A stretch of 64,000 nt of DNA from Xanthostigma xanthostigma (GCA_963575645.1 OY754468.1:3596001-3660000), one strand, 5' to 3'; numbered from the stretch's first letter, positions 41,202 through 56,000 are shown. Numbers and translations are program-made. The notes: generated by a model from the sequence alone, not told the origin.

Positions 41202-42800
41202 CGGAGAAGAGTCAGGAGAGTGAAAATGACTGGCGTTAGACTGATAGACTTTGGCAGCGCAACGTTTGAATACGAGCACCACAGCACGCTCGTATCGACG
41301 AGGCACTTCAGAGCACCGGAAGTGATATTGGGTGAGTTTGAATGGGTGGCGCCCGGCGTTCGTTGAAACTCGCAGTCTGACGCGTTTGTGTTACAAAGCT
41401 TGGATGGGGCCAGTCGTGCGATGTATGGTCGATCGGACCGGGAACACCTGGCGGTGATGGAATCATGGAATGCATTCTTGGACAAATACCGACATACCGT
41501 ACAGGTGGCCACCAACCATGACCAAATACTTCAATCACGGCAAACTCAAATGGGATGAGAAGAGCTCGGCTGGACAGTGGACGATACGTCCGCGAGAATT
41601 GCAAATCTTTAACGGTACGAAAAAAAATCTCGTCTCTTTCTCGCGTGATGTGGCGATTATCGGCCCACTGGACTTTCTCGGAACAAAAGTCAAATTTCTC
41701 TCTCTGTCTATAAGGCCAAACTAAAAAGAGTCGACCTCACTGTGTTATACGAGTCGCATACTCAGAAATTGCATAGACGCGCAGCTGTAAATTTTTGGAA
41801 AACCTCATGAAAATAATTTCGACTGCGGCTACTTGCACCCGTCGAACCGACTAATACTGCATGCATTTAGTAACCAGGGCTGCCAGATGAACGGATTTTT
41901 CCGTTCCAAACGGATTTTTCGAGTAGAAATAAATTTGAACGGATAATGGAACGGATTTCATGATCTGAACGGATTTAACGGATTTTCTAACTTTTCCGAA
42001 TTTTTTACCTTTTTTACTACATATAAATTCAAACTTCACTCGATAATCGATAATTTGGGGACATTCGGGTATTTTTAGCACATTCGAGCATATCTGAGCA
42101 CGTTTCTTTCACTACCTCTGTCCTACTCCTCTCTCTATTTGGGTAGAAAAAGATAAGAGAGTGTATGAAACAATGTGCTCGCAAAACACACACCTATATC
42201 GATGAATATCGACTCGCTATCTTTGTCTGATGCGTTTTTTTCACACAACTGGAGTCAAGTGTTTCGAGTTACACGGATTTACGGAACACATTGAGGATTT
42301 AACTGATTGTACTGTCGCGTTTGTTACACTCGCAACATTCTAACAGTCAATATAATATTTTTATTTCATAAAAATGTGAAAAATCTACGAAATAATCGAT
42401 TCATTGGATGTGAAAAAATGAATCATTTCTATTCAATTTAAAGTCTGTTTGTAAGTAAAAGTAAATTCAACGTCTTATACGAAATTCATTTAATAATGTT
42501 AATAATAAAGCCATAATGAAGGTGGAAACACGTCGATGTGTCGTTTATGGTACCGCATACTTCACTTTACTCTCTATCTCTCTCACACTCATTGCATTAA
42601 TGGGTGAACCGGGCGAACGGATGGAAACGGATTTTTCAGACCATTTCCCCCACCACTTTTCGCCTTACCGACGGATTTCTGAGGAGAGAAATCTGGCAGC
42701 CCTGTTAGTAACTGTGCTTTCGGTTTTTTCCCCACAGTGATACATGATGAGCGACAACCACGATCACAAATTATTATTCGATCTGGTGGCCCGCATGTTG
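41202..42800 (+). pseudogene. Doa: LAMMER/CLK-family kinase fragment
   Basis: Three kinase pieces in the right order. 41202-41331 encodes [20 protein letters not shown] then [15 protein letters not shown] (DFG and APE motifs), with acceptor GTCGCAG and donor GTGAGT. 41399-41616 encodes LGWGQSCDVWSIG, REHLAVME (LAMMER signature), CILGQIP, KYFNHGKLKWDEKSSAG and RYVREN, but in three frames. 42738-42796 encodes YMMSDNHDHKLLFDLVARML after acceptor TTCCCCACAG. About 20 codons between WSIG and REHLA are deleted and a small duplication sits near SSAG. The junction after the first piece is out of frame. N-lobe and C-terminus are absent. Retained intron-like boundaries suggest a duplicated gene segment, not a retrocopy. 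A hAT element (41875-42704) fills the second intron. Confidence 0.85.
41875..42704. mobile_element. hAT-type element with 8-bp TSD TTAGTAAC
   Basis: TTAGTAAC at 41867-41874 and 42705-42712. Inverted ends CAGGGCTGCCAGAT / ATCTGGCAGCCCTG. Subterminal 'AACGGATTT' repeats. No transposase. Inserted in the kinase pseudogene intron. Confidence 0.9.
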
Positions 42801-43541
42801 CCTTTAATTTTATATATAATAAAATTCAAATGCATACCATTATACCTATACATAGCAAAACATAAAAGGTACGTGAGAATTATTTATTTATCAATTATGA
42901 CGTACAATATACAAATAATTAATTTGTTTACATTGACAGCGTAACGTTAAATTATGACGCCAATGATCTTTATTTTACTTAAATCGCCATCAGCGCAACA
43001 GCTCGGAACACAACAAGCGTTTCCATATCGTCTAGTTTTCTCCATGTTTTCTTTTGTAATTAAAAAACTTTAAAAATTATAACTATTTTCACTTTTAATA
43101 AGCATTTCTCACTAACATACGGAAAATTTGAGTGGAAGTTTGCCCTAGTGCTCGTCACAAACGCTTGAATCGTTAAATTTGTAACTCCGCGTCTGGCACA
43201 TAGCCCATACGCGCGTTGCAATTATTGTCATTTGTTATTTAAATAGTCAAAGGTTTTTTTTTTATTTTACATCTCTGATTTTACCATAGATATAACTGAC
43301 CAGTCGAAAACTATGGTACCCTCCATATTGAAATAGGATATAAAAACGTCAAATCACGACCGTATGACATTGACGTTTCTTGGAATAAGGTTATAATTAT
43401 AATTTAATGTCAAGCTGAAGCATAGCATTCTATGGCTGATTTAAGAATAACAATGCATATGTAATTAATTAATTTTCTTCAGTCATCAAGAAGTTAAATC
43501 TCAACGTGAAAGTCACATTTAAATAATTGTGTTTTAAAATA
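42801..43541 (+). promoter_or_regulatory. Upstream region of ERCC6
   Basis: The 5' UTR and promoter must lie here or further upstream, unless a 5' non-coding exon exists. The start context is AAAATAATGG. I see no clear TATA box; a T-run (43254-43266) and AT-rich sequence dominate. Nothing coding. Confidence 0.35.
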
Positions 43542-44085
43542 ATGGATATGAACGATAAAACTGATGAACTTCAAGAACTACAGCGAATTGAAGGTCTTAA
43601 TGTATGGGGTCAGCATCAAGACGTTATCGAAAAGCAAGCATTAGAACATTTAGAGTCCTTGGTATCTCAAGAAAAATATGTAGATGTTTCTGAGGGTTCA
43701 GGTGTTTTGGAAGAAGGCGAAATTCCAGACATTGATTGCCAGTTAAAAGAGCAATCAGATTCTCCAATTTCAAATGCTACAAAATGCATTCCAGTCCCAA
43801 AAAGTATTTCACACATCACACTAGATTTAGATAAATATATTCAAAGTCAAACAGTATTAAAAGAAAGTAAACCTATCAAAATAGACAATTCAGTGTCAGA
43901 TCGTAGTAAGCAGATAGCTGAGCGTATATCGAAGAAACAAAACGATAAAGAAGTGAAAAATTCTAGAAGAAAACGCCAAAGAAAATCAAGTGATAGTAAA
44001 ACAGAGGTCGTTACAACAATTTCAATTCCGAACACTAAAAATGAAAATTCAGATAGTGAATACATTCCATCCGAAGATGACCAAG
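43542..44085 (+). CDS. ERCC6: ERCC6 exon 1: N-terminal regulatory region
   Basis: Begins [20 protein letters not shown]. The leucine-patterned start corresponds to the autoinhibitory N-terminal motif of CSB proteins. Further on it is acidic, then basic, RRKRQRKSS (likely NLS). Ends in phase 1 at CAAG|GTGGGA; the next base triplet completes Asp. Confidence 0.93.
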
Positions 44086-47000
44086 GTGGGAGGATCTGCT
44101 TACTATTAAAATTTTTTAGAATATATCACCTTTATTAGAGACTTTGTTCGCGTTAGTGTCTTTTTTTTTAACTACTGCTTGGCATCTCAGTCCCCTTTAG
44201 TAGATGCTCGATTTCAATATTTAAAATCACTTCAGTGGTTTTTGAGTTGACAAACAGACAAATCATTATTTTCAAAATACGTATGGTCAGGGGCTGATTT
44301 AGGTATTTCGAGGTCTAGGGCTTGTTGAAATTCAGTGGGGTTCAATTTTTTTATTAGATTAAGAATCTAATAGGCTTTATAATTCATTTTTAACATCAAA
44401 TTCACCCAAACGTTTGTCAAAATTCACTCAAAAATTATCAATATTCACCCAAAAAATTGTTGAATTTCATCCAAAAAATTGTAAAATTCACCCATAATTA
44501 ACTACTTTTTACTATACTATAAGTGCTCACTGTGAAAAAGTTTTGAAAATTTATGATAATAACTCATATTTTTTACTCTTGACACTTGTGGGCCCAGAGC
44601 TTAAAAACTATTAGTCCCAAATCCCAATGTAGATCCGTTCCTGCTTATGGACATGAAAATCTGTAATAAAAAAATTCAAGAATCAATAATATTCCTCTTC
44701 AACACATACCCGCCAGCCAATCGATTTTTCCCCTGGTAGCTCATTTATAATATAATAATAATAATATTTATTTCAATAAATAAAATTATCGACCAATTTT
44801 TCAGACAATATATTGTCTGAAAAATTGGTCGATAATTTTATTTATTGAAGTGTTCTAATCAGACGTTAATCAAAGATTTGAATAATATTTATTGGTTAAA
44901 AGACCAAAAGGCATAAGTTCAGCTAGAAGCTGTTTTACAACTTAACCTACCATTAGTGATGTGCCGGATCGTTAAAAATGTATACGGATATTTGGTTTCA
45001 AGTTCCGCGGATACGGATCCTAACTTTCTTGGAATACCTAATTACCTATATATATATATATAAAATTTCATCTATGAATTGAAAATTAATAAGGTAAAAG
45101 ATCCGCCAAAAACAAACGAATACGGATCTTTCTTCTCCCTCGGATATCCGCGGATACGGATATCCGGCACATCACTACCTACCATTATATAACTATACAC
45201 ATGGATACGTGATTTATAATTTAGATATGATTATTGCATTGTGTCTGTTACGCTATTGAACGAAACCACTCCCATCACGGCTAAAGAAGTTCTAATAAAT
45301 AAAATTATCGACCAATTTTTCAAACAATAATATATTAACAAATCATTCAGTTACAATTCAATTAACGTTATTGAGGAGTAATCAAACGTTAATCAAAGAT
45401 TTAAAGAAGTTTCACTTAAAAAATAGTGAGCAGAGATCACTGGCACTTGGTAGACTGTCAATCAAAAGAAAACGACTTGTGTTTGAAATTTATTGTTGAG
45501 AGAAAGTTTGGGTCAGGAATAATTTAAAAAGGAGCTTTACCAATGTTTCTTTTGTGGCTAAATTTATTTTCGTCATCAGGCATGAAATTTAGGTATGGAT
45601 TGTTAAAACGATTCTTTTCATTACAGATTCTGATTATGAAATACCTCAATCAACAAATCCAAAGTACAAACGTAAAAGAAAAGTAGAAAATAATACTGAA
45701 ATATGTACGAATCAACATAAAATAGTTTTTAAGAAAATTAAAGACGATGGTAATATGAACTATTATCAAGAGCGAATGAAACACTGCAATGAGAACAAGA
45801 GTTGTGTCAGTCTTACTTCTGCCTATAATCCTGATGAAGTAATGACTGAAATATTGCCACAAGACGTGGAACAAATCAGAGATAAAGTTCTAGAAAATGG
45901 CTTAAAGGTACCAGGCGCAATTTGGAACAAGTTGTTCAGGTGAATTATTTTAGTACAGTGATTAATTAAAGTTAACAATCGTTACTATATTTTTTTTTTA
46001 TTTTACACGAATTTAACCATTTCTCGGCTAGGAGACATGAGACATATCGGTGTGAACACGGAAGTGGAAGAACCAATTGATTCGTATGCGTGAGATTTGA
46101 GAGTAGTAGTTTGTGCGTGAGATTCCCACTCCGCCCACTGCCTTTTAATTGACGTATAGGCGTATATTCAAATAGTTCATTGAATCATTTAAAAATTCTC
46201 TATTATTTTTAATGACTTAAAAAAATGTCATTATTTGAATATATCTGACAGTTCTTAAAACAAAATTATTATTTAAAAAATGTGAAACAAGTTCATTGTA
46301 AATTTAAAAAAACAAATTGCGGTAAAACTATAAGTCGGTGTATTTTGTTTTTCAGATATCAGAAAGTTGGTGTTAAGTGGTTATGGGAACTTCATCAACA
46401 GAAAGCTGGTGGTTTATTAGGAGATGAAATGGGATTGGGAAAAACCGTTCAAATTATTGGTTTTTTAGCAGCTGTTGATTACTCAGGTTTGAGGAGTGGT
46501 TGGTAAGATTTTTTTAAGTTCGCTTTTATATATTTATATATTTTACATTGAGTAATAAATACAAAATATGTGGCGGGATCATTCCAACTCCAAAGGACCA
46601 AAAATATCAAATATTTCTGAACAAAAAAAACATCTGATATATTTATTTTCAAAATATTTGCCAATCTACAGGGCTCAGAAATATAACTTTTTTTGCAACA
46701 CTTTCTTTAAAAAGTGAATGGAATATTAAATCTTCATGAAAAATACTATTTTGATTGAAAAAATTCCAGCCAATTGGGCGATGGAAACATTTCAACTTCA
46801 AAAATATTGACATTTAATAAAGGAGATAATAAAGAAAATAAAATTTCTGATATCGCGTGAGGTGACACGGGTAACCGCTAGTATTCAATATGATATTTGC
46901 TATTCGTTGCCATAGTTAGCTAAATAATACGTTCCAGGTCATGTAAAAACTAATCAAAGCATACTTAAAATAAATAGATTAATAAACCGATATGAAAAGT

Positions 47001-50000
47001 ATACCATTATTATATAAAAAACACCGTTATAGCATATATCTTTTCTGCGCATGCGCCGATTTTCCCCAAAAACAATAGGGCTCTTCATAGTTGCATACCA
47101 AACATCCTCCCAAAATTTGATTTCAAATCCGTTTGACCTGTATCGTGCTCACAGACTAACAGACGCACAGAGTTTTTCCAAATATATGTTTTTTTGATTC
47201 GGGGGACATCAAAACAGAAAAATATTGTAAAATTATGAAATTTGAAGTTTGATCTTAACTAGTACCATTTCCATAATAGCAAATATATTGAATACAAGCC
47301 ATTACCCGCGTCACCTCACGCGATATCCAAAATTTGATTTTCTTTATTAGACTATTTCAAAGGTCAACATTTTGAAGTTGGAATGGTCCCGTCGCCTAAT
47401 TCGTTAGAATTTTTTTATTTCAATTAAGGTCACGTTTTTTACAGCTATAATGGATTAGGTCCAACTTTAATAGTTTGTCCAACAACAGTTCTACACCAGT
47501 GGGTTCAACATTTTCATACGTGGTGGCCACCCTTGCGAGTTGCAATCTTACATCAATCAGGCTCTTTTTCTGGTAGGTATTTTTTTTAACTTCTTAACAT
47601 TCATAATAATGTACTAGACTAGCACAAATGATGTTTCCGATTTGAAACACTGTCATGTAATTCACGTTTATTGAAAATCAGATACGTCTACAATCTACAT
47701 TAAATTGGTACCAGTTGAAAAAGAAATTAGGTTTTCTTTCAGAGCTATAGCAATACTGGCGTCGTGTAGAACACTATATTTTACTGCTAAAAGCGATATG
47801 ATTTTGTGTATCTGAATTAATCATAAACGTAATTAGTTATATACATATTATTTTTCAAATCGAGAACATATTTCTGTTAGACCCCACCGTATTATATCTT
47901 GTCCTTGTAACTAATGAGGGCTACCTTTTTTTTCGTCAGAGAGCGCTAGTGGCAAGTGCGGTATGTGCATAGATATAGGGTATGTGTCCAGTGTTTAGAG
48001 ATTACGGTTTGTTCTTCATCATTAAGGAATAAATAATTAAATGACTACAAAACTGCGATTTTGTTTTTAATTGATTGAATGATAGATGCTTCACTTGCTG
48101 GTGGCGCTATCAGGTAATGGAAAATATAAACAGTACTGGCATTTGATTGACATAACCTCACTTGTTAGTGGCGCTGTCAAGTGACAGAATTAGGGTTGTA
48201 TTCCGAAATATAACCAGTGCTAATGACATCATGGATTGGCGCCATACTGTTGTTTCGTTATGAAATAAACTGGCCAGCGTGTTGACGTATTATTATTTAA
48301 GTAATTGTTTACTTTATTGAGAAGACATTATTCCAAATAACAAATATAATAGAAAATTCCACAAAGTTGATGGACACACGCTCGGTGTAATATTTATGCT
48401 ATGTCACACATGTCTCACCAATACAATAATAATAATAATGCGTTTAACGTCCGTTTCTCGACTTTGTGTCATAACGTCATTTGCACCATTACTATTTTCC
48501 ATCTACCACACTTGCCGTTATATTCTACTGAACTTCAACTTGCAATAGCAATGGGCGAATAAAGGATTTTTTTTAGGAAATTAAGATAAGCTAGGCAAGT
48601 TTTGAGTATAGGAGTTTGACAGGTAGTCGGCCATGGCCTTGAATAAGGCACCATCTCGATATTTATCTGGAATTATGGAAAACCTTAACAGGAATTACCG
48701 TTTCTTGGCGAGAGGCAGTAGGAAAAACTCCCAGCCACATCTGCCTCCGCCGTGATTCGAACCCGGTACCTCCCGAATGCGAGTCTGGTGCTCTCACCAC
48801 TACGCTATCTGCTCGGGCACCAGTGCAATAATTATGGCGTCGGATTAATGACGTCATTAGCACTGGCCAGTATACTGGGTTATATTTTGAAGCACACCCA
48901 AAGTCTAATAGCGCCCATTAAAAGATATTCTTTGAAAACGTCTGACAGCGGAGCAATACTCAATAGTATATTACACCACACGGGCCATAAAAGTTGAATT
49001 TTCGGCCCTGCGCGTCATGAGCCCGAAGCGAAGCCGAGGGTATCATGACGCGCAGGGTCGAGATTTCAACTTTTATGGCCCGTGTGGTGTATACGATTTT
49101 TCTTCATACCCGCTCGAAAGAACGTACTTTCGTCAGCAGGGACGAAAGATTGACATTTACTCCCAGTGAGAACGGCGGGAGGAAAAAATTTCTCATGCGT
49201 ATTTATACTCGTAACTAGGGTTACCGCTGTCATTTAATATAATAAATAACAGGGAGTAAATGTCAAACTTTCGATCGAGGTATGAAGAAAACCTAATTTT
49301 CGATATTTCATGATTTTATCAATTTCAGGAAACTTTACTCAGCTAATTAAAGACATGAATAAATGTCAAGGCATTATTGTTACAACTTATTTGGCTGTAC
49401 TGAGGTATCAAGGTCTTCTAACAGAACTACAGTGGCATTATGTCATACTGGATGAAGGGCACAAAATTAGAAATCCTGGAGCAAAAGTATGTTACCTGAT
49501 ACTATTGTAAGGTACCAAAATTTAAGGAGCTAGTCATAATTATAGTATTCTTCGTTTAATGGAGCGTCAAAGCAATGAAACAATTTATTTTTTAATTAAT
49601 TTTAAAAATATCGTAAATAGACACGCAGTTCGAGAAGTTCTCTAATACCAGCCAATGACAGAAACTAAATCATTTCAGTAACTGAAACTAAAATCACCAT
49701 TTTAGCAGGAAAAAAAAGCAAATGAATCGTGGTAAACAATAAAAATCGTTTTTCATGACATTTTTCATTTTTATGGTGTACCAAGTGTAGGGAAAATCCC
49801 AATTTCTAAGACTTTTCTAACTCGAAAACTAAATGGGGATTAACATTTTTCCATTTGAAATTCTATTTTTTTGTTATTTTCAATTAATATCAGTTTTTAT
49901 TATCAATACATTTTTATTTTTCCGAAAAATAAGATCTGCTACGCGCGGCCCTGCACGTAATTGAAATAAAACACGGCAGCGACAACTGTAGTGGAGTTTT

Positions 50001-53000
50001 CAGCTCCACCGTATTACATGTTAAGTATTTTCCCAGTTAAACTATTCATTCTAGTGTTGGGCGATTACGAATGATATAATCGAAATATTTCGATTATGGC
50101 CGAATAATCGATCATTCGATTATGGCAACCGAGACATCATTCGCTTGAATCGATTATGAAATATGAAATGAATATTCAATCCCGACACAGTACTGTTATA
50201 TATCGATATATCATTCGGTATCTGCATCTACATGCACTGGGATGGGAAGGCTTTGCTAGCACTGGAGAGTGGGGTTGTTTCGATTGTACATACTTTGTAG
50301 TTTGTTGGATCATTCATATTTCATAATCGATTCAAGCGAATGATATCTCGGTTGCCATACCGAGATATCATTCGTTTGAATCGATTATGAAATATGAAAT
50401 GAATACTAATCCCGACACAGTACTATTGCTATGTCCACTGTCGATTAAAATATGATATATTGATATATAATTCGGTTAAAAATATATTTCTATTTCTATT
50501 CGATCATATCAGTGATTCCATTATTAATATTGTGTTAAGTAATATTAACAAATCGAAATTGCAAAGTTAGCACATAATTTATAATCGATGTTTTGAATGA
50601 TCATTCGCTTACACTGTAAAAGTATATAAAACGAAATTATAAACTGCCAGGTTTGCGCATCATTCATAATCGATAATTCGAATGATCATTCGATTTATCA
50701 TTCATAATCGATAATTTGAATGATCATTCGATTATAAAAACCGATTATTTCGATTCATTCGATTATTGAAATGTATCGATTATGCCCAACACTAATTCAT
50801 TCTATCCACATATATCCAACCATTTAGTCAGCGCTTTTTATTCCGGCTTAATTTACAAACATTGAGATTTTGAACCAAAAACATTTTTATCAAAATTATC
50901 AGAGATAGTGTAGCTTTTTATTAGTGAAAGAATTTTTAGAATTGGTTCAGTAAGTTCAAAGATTACCCTCTACAAACAAAATTTATCACCTTACATTATA
51001 GATAATTAACTTTTTGATACTTATTAATTTTCAAGCGGGTTTTTATTAAAAACCGCAACAAAAGCAAAATATCCGACAAATTTTCGCAAAACAAAATCGT
51101 AACCGTAACGCAAACGCTATTTTGATTCGGTTTCATTTCACGGTGCCAACAAACGCCTTAGAATTGACAGAACAAACACAAAATACTGAAAAATTGTATA
51201 TTTTTAGGTTAGTATAGCTGTGAAAAAAATTAGAACGCCACACCGAATTATTTTAACTGGTTCTCCAATGCAAAACAATTTAACAGAACTATGGAGTTTG
51301 TTCGATTTCATTGTACCTGGAAAATTAGGATCACAGCAAGTGTTCCTTGAGCATTTTGCCAATCCCATAGTACAAGGCGGATATACAAATGCTACACCGA
51401 TGCAAGTAAGTAAAATTTCATTTAAAAAAATTTGAGCCGTCGTTGAGCGCCTGGCAGCTGAGAACATAAATTTAAAACTAGGAAAAAAAAACGTTTTGAC
51501 AAAAATTCAAAAACACGTCGATTTTTATATCAAAGGGGACCAATTTTTATGCAAAAACCATTAATGTTACTCTTTTATTTTCTATTTCGCCGAGTTTTAT
51601 GGGGATACAAGTTTTCTTTGGGACACCTTGTATAACAACGCATAGTAATTCACAGAGAAACAGCAAAGTGTATAGTATACGCGCGCGCACACACAAGGGA
51701 CGGGGAATCACGGCATCATGCCGTTTGCGAGTCGCTGTAACGCGCCTATAGATCCTTCCCATAAAAAACTAATGATCATGCGTTTTTGAAATATTTTGAA
51801 AATGAACTCTATTTTTAATGGAATACCGTATATTTTTTCATTTTTTGAAAGGAAAAAAAATGAGCGTAACGGATCTTATACAATAGTTCAATAAATAAAA
51901 TTATCGACCAATTTTTCAGACAATATATTAACAAAAAAATATATAATTAATACATTAAAAATAAAAAGAAACTAAATATTAATTATTTTTTTATATTTTT
52001 AGATCTGTTCTGAAGAAGATCCAAATCTGGATCGAAACGTTATTGTATTAATTATATATTTTTTTGTTAATATATTGTCATAAAAATTGGTTGATAATTT
52101 TATTTATTGAAGAGTTCTAATCAGACGTTAATCCCAAAACAAATTTTCGTATTCTACGAATTTACTATTTCAAAACTGTCAATCAATGTTTCACCTTTAT
52201 TCAATTTTTGTTTTGTTATTAATGAAGGTATTATTATTTTTGAGACTGAACGATCAAAATTCTATTAATAAATACAATTTTCAGACATTTATATTACAAA
52301 AATATTTAATTATAATTCAATATTTACAGTAGAACCTCGAAACGTTGAAAAATTTAAGTTATCGAATTTTTTACTTATCGAGAGTTGAAGTTAGAGAGAT
52401 TTGGAAGTTCAATTTTTAACTAAACGAGGTTCAACTGTTCTAATAAATTGTCTCTCTCATTTTCTACATCAATTATATTTTCTATATTAAATAAAGAAGA
52501 GAAAATATCGTCATCAATGAATTCCAAACTGAGCAGCAACCTCTTTTCTCCTTGAACCACTTTTAACTGCTTCGATTGCTCTTAACTTGTCAGAATAGGT
52601 TAGTGTGTTCAATTATTGCTTCATTTTATCACTCGTTAATTAATATTTCATGCGCACAGCAATACGTAAAGTGATTTAGTGAAAGACTGAAGTGAAAATT
52701 AATAAAGTTCTTTGCGAAACCTTTTGTTTGTATACTTATTCACGATGATTCACTGATAATACTTTAATTTATGGAGGTCACCAAAATATTATTTTCAGTT
52801 ATAAGTGCCAACGTGTAATTACCGAGGTTTTGTGCTTTAAGTAATGGAGGTTTTAGGTTTTAAAGGGAAGGGAATTCAAAATTTTTTTAAGTTACAGACG
52901 TTTTTAACTTATCGAGGTTCTACTGTATATTAATGACGTTTCTATTACTAATTATTGTCTCGGCTTCGTTCGGTGGTATTTTCAAACAATTTTACTGAAT

Positions 53001-56000
53001 TTATCTTCTAGGAAGCAACAGCTTTATCAATGGCTACTGCTTTGAAAAATTTAATAACTCCGTACATGCTACGTAGAGCTAAAGCAGAAGTCCGAGATGC
53101 TATAAATCTGTCTCATAAGACAGAACAAGTGTTATTCTGCAGTTTAACAGATGAGCAACGTGATTTATATAAAGGGTATCTAATGGTGAGTAGGAGTAGA
53201 TTTTTACACTAGTGTTTACACGGGGCTTTGGCAGTGTATCAGAATCGGTCGTTATAATCCAAAAGCTATCAAAAATTTTTAGGTAGGTATTTGAGGCACT
53301 CTAAAAATTTGTGATCACTTCTTTTGTAATGTCTGAACACAAAATCAAAGATCTGCCTGAAGTGTAGTGGGGCCTAGCCAAACCGTAAGTTTTTAACTTT
53401 GCCAAATTTAATATGAAAAAAACATCCTTGAGGCATTTTGAAATTTTAATACCTTCAAATTTAGTATTTAATAAAAAAAAAATTGGTTGTCTGTAAAGTC
53501 GGTTTACGGACGATAGTTTTACATGATAACGTATTCCGCTCGAATATCATATTTAATAATCACGCACAGGGTCAGGCGGAACGTTAGGAACGTTACACAT
53601 TTTCGTGCATGCAGCCGGTGTTTCATCAATTTATAAGACGTTATCACGTCAATAATTTATGTTCTATTTCTCCTATCTTCTACATATAATAATTATAATA
53701 ATTCGAATCTATGATATTGCATCTTTCGCTTCAAATTTAGGTTAATTTTATTTATTAAAATTACTCACCACCTATAATAATAATTGTTTTTTTTAACTTT
53801 CTTTCTTTCGTATTTATTTTAAGTCTCAAAGATTAACTGTCATAATATTTTGAAAACAATTGTTTCATTGTTTATATAAAATTCCAAAACCTACTTACAA
53901 TATTTAAGTATTTTCATACGTCAAAAAATTGATTTTTATAATGATAAAATTTGTAAGAAAACGATTTTTTCGAGAGATGAGACCTAGCTAAAACGATTTT
54001 TTGCCCTCCAAAATCCCTTTTCAGTAAATTTCATCCAAATCGTTAGGGCTGTTTTCGAGAAAAGCACGCACAGGGTCAGGCGGAACGTTAGGAACGTTAC
54101 ACTTTTTCGTGCATGCAGCCGGTGTTTCATCAATTTATAAGATTGGTGATTCATCAATTTATAAGACGTTATCACGTCAATAAAAAATAAATAAGCCAGA
54201 TTAATTAGTCGGGTCTAAATGTTTGTCAGGTGGTTTCAAAAATATCATTTAAGGTTGATTCACATTAGCAGGCACGAAACGACACTTCACGGACCGACAA
54301 AGACAGGACTCATTATTATTATACCTAAACAAATTGTAATATTCACACTAGACGGCACATGCATAGCAAAGACACATCACAACAAAGACACGACCGGCAA
54401 ACATTCTTCAATAGAATGTTTTTCGTGTCTATAAGATGTGTCTGTAAGTTGCATGTGCCAGGTAGTGCAGGACAGTGTGAACGATTTTCCATGTGCAGTG
54501 CTGTTCGTCTGTCAGAAATTATACACATCTGTTAACTGTGCTTTTAAAATTATTTCAAGTTATTGACAATGGATTGCGAGAAGTTAATAGAATATGCTCG
54601 TGAATATTTGGAACTTTATTATATGCCACACCATAAATACAGCGACAACAATCACAAAGATCTTTATATGAAGTGTGATATTCTTATCGATTTTACGTTT
54701 TTTTAACATTTTATGTATCCATAAACGTTTTCTCCTCACCTGAGGCTCGTCTCCATCAAGTAATATGGCTATTACAGCCAAGTTATTGCATGAATATATG
54801 TATTTGCAACGTTCATCAACACTGCATTGATATAATATCTCTATTTATCACTTTTATTTCATGTGGATTACTCTTTAAATCGGAAGTTTGTAAACAGAAA
54901 GCATTAAAATTCACCTTACTTGAAGGTTCTGTTTCAGTTGAATTTTTTGCCTATTTTTATGATATGGCCGGCATTAAATATACGATCCCCTTCAAGGAGA
55001 TTTCTTTTTCGGTGATTTGTATCAGCCCAATTACATATTGTGCTGATACTTATCATTTTATTGTACTTAAAGTAACCATAGTAACTATGGGAAATGATAC
55101 CCCATCGTCGCTATGTTTTTAAAGCTCCACCCATTTGAAGGAACCCAATAGTCGCGAACAGCTGTCATTCATGTTTTTACGTATAACCTCAAAGCTACTT
55201 GCTTGGAATTTATCTGTGTTTTTATGTAATTGATTAATTAATGTATTTAATAAGCGTACTTACGACCGAGGTATGAAGGAAAATAGTATACACCACACTG
55301 ACCGAAAATTTGATACCTTGCGCTGCGCGTCATGATGCTCGAAGCGATACAAGAATATCAAACTTTGGGCCGTTGTGGTTTAATATACTATTAAGCGGCT
55401 ATGCTGGGCTGACAGAAGGATTCTCGTTATTAGTATCCGTGAGGATAAACTAGTGCTTTTATTATTAAATCTTATTACAATTTTAGGCCGAACATGTTAG
55501 CACTATACTTGACCGAGGTCGTTCAAATTGGCATTCAGATAATTATGCAAGAGCCAAAATGTTGGTTGCATTGTCGACGTTAAGAAAGATTTGTAATCAT
55601 CCTGATTTGTATTTGGGAGAAATGGATCTTTTGCCAGGGGTGCGTAAAACAACTTTATTCTAATTGTAAATAGTTTACCAATATTGGAATCGATAAAAAA
55701 AATACATTTTGGCTGTACCATGAAACCTAGTAAATTTATCACAGGTGCACATAGGGAAATTAACATTGGGAAAAAATTACTGGATCAGAGTGAGCCTTGA
55801 AATCTTGTTTTTCAATGAGCCTTTTTCCTGAGAATAGTGCAGCGAAAGTGTCACGAGAGGCAGCACTAGTAGTAGGGACAAACATAAAATATTTACATGC
55901 CAACCAATGTTATTTACGTGATATTATTTTATTATTTAAAAATATAAATCTGAAATAAAAAAAATTTTGAACTGATAAACTTATCACCGAGAGTCATCAT

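Noticed and set aside
51204..51467. Minus-strand open frame over ERCC6 exon 6
   Set aside because: Antisense shadow of the conserved motif III exon.
54790..55122. 110-codon + strand open frame in intron 7
   Set aside because: No recognisable domain and no splice signals joining it to anything; judged a chance frame.
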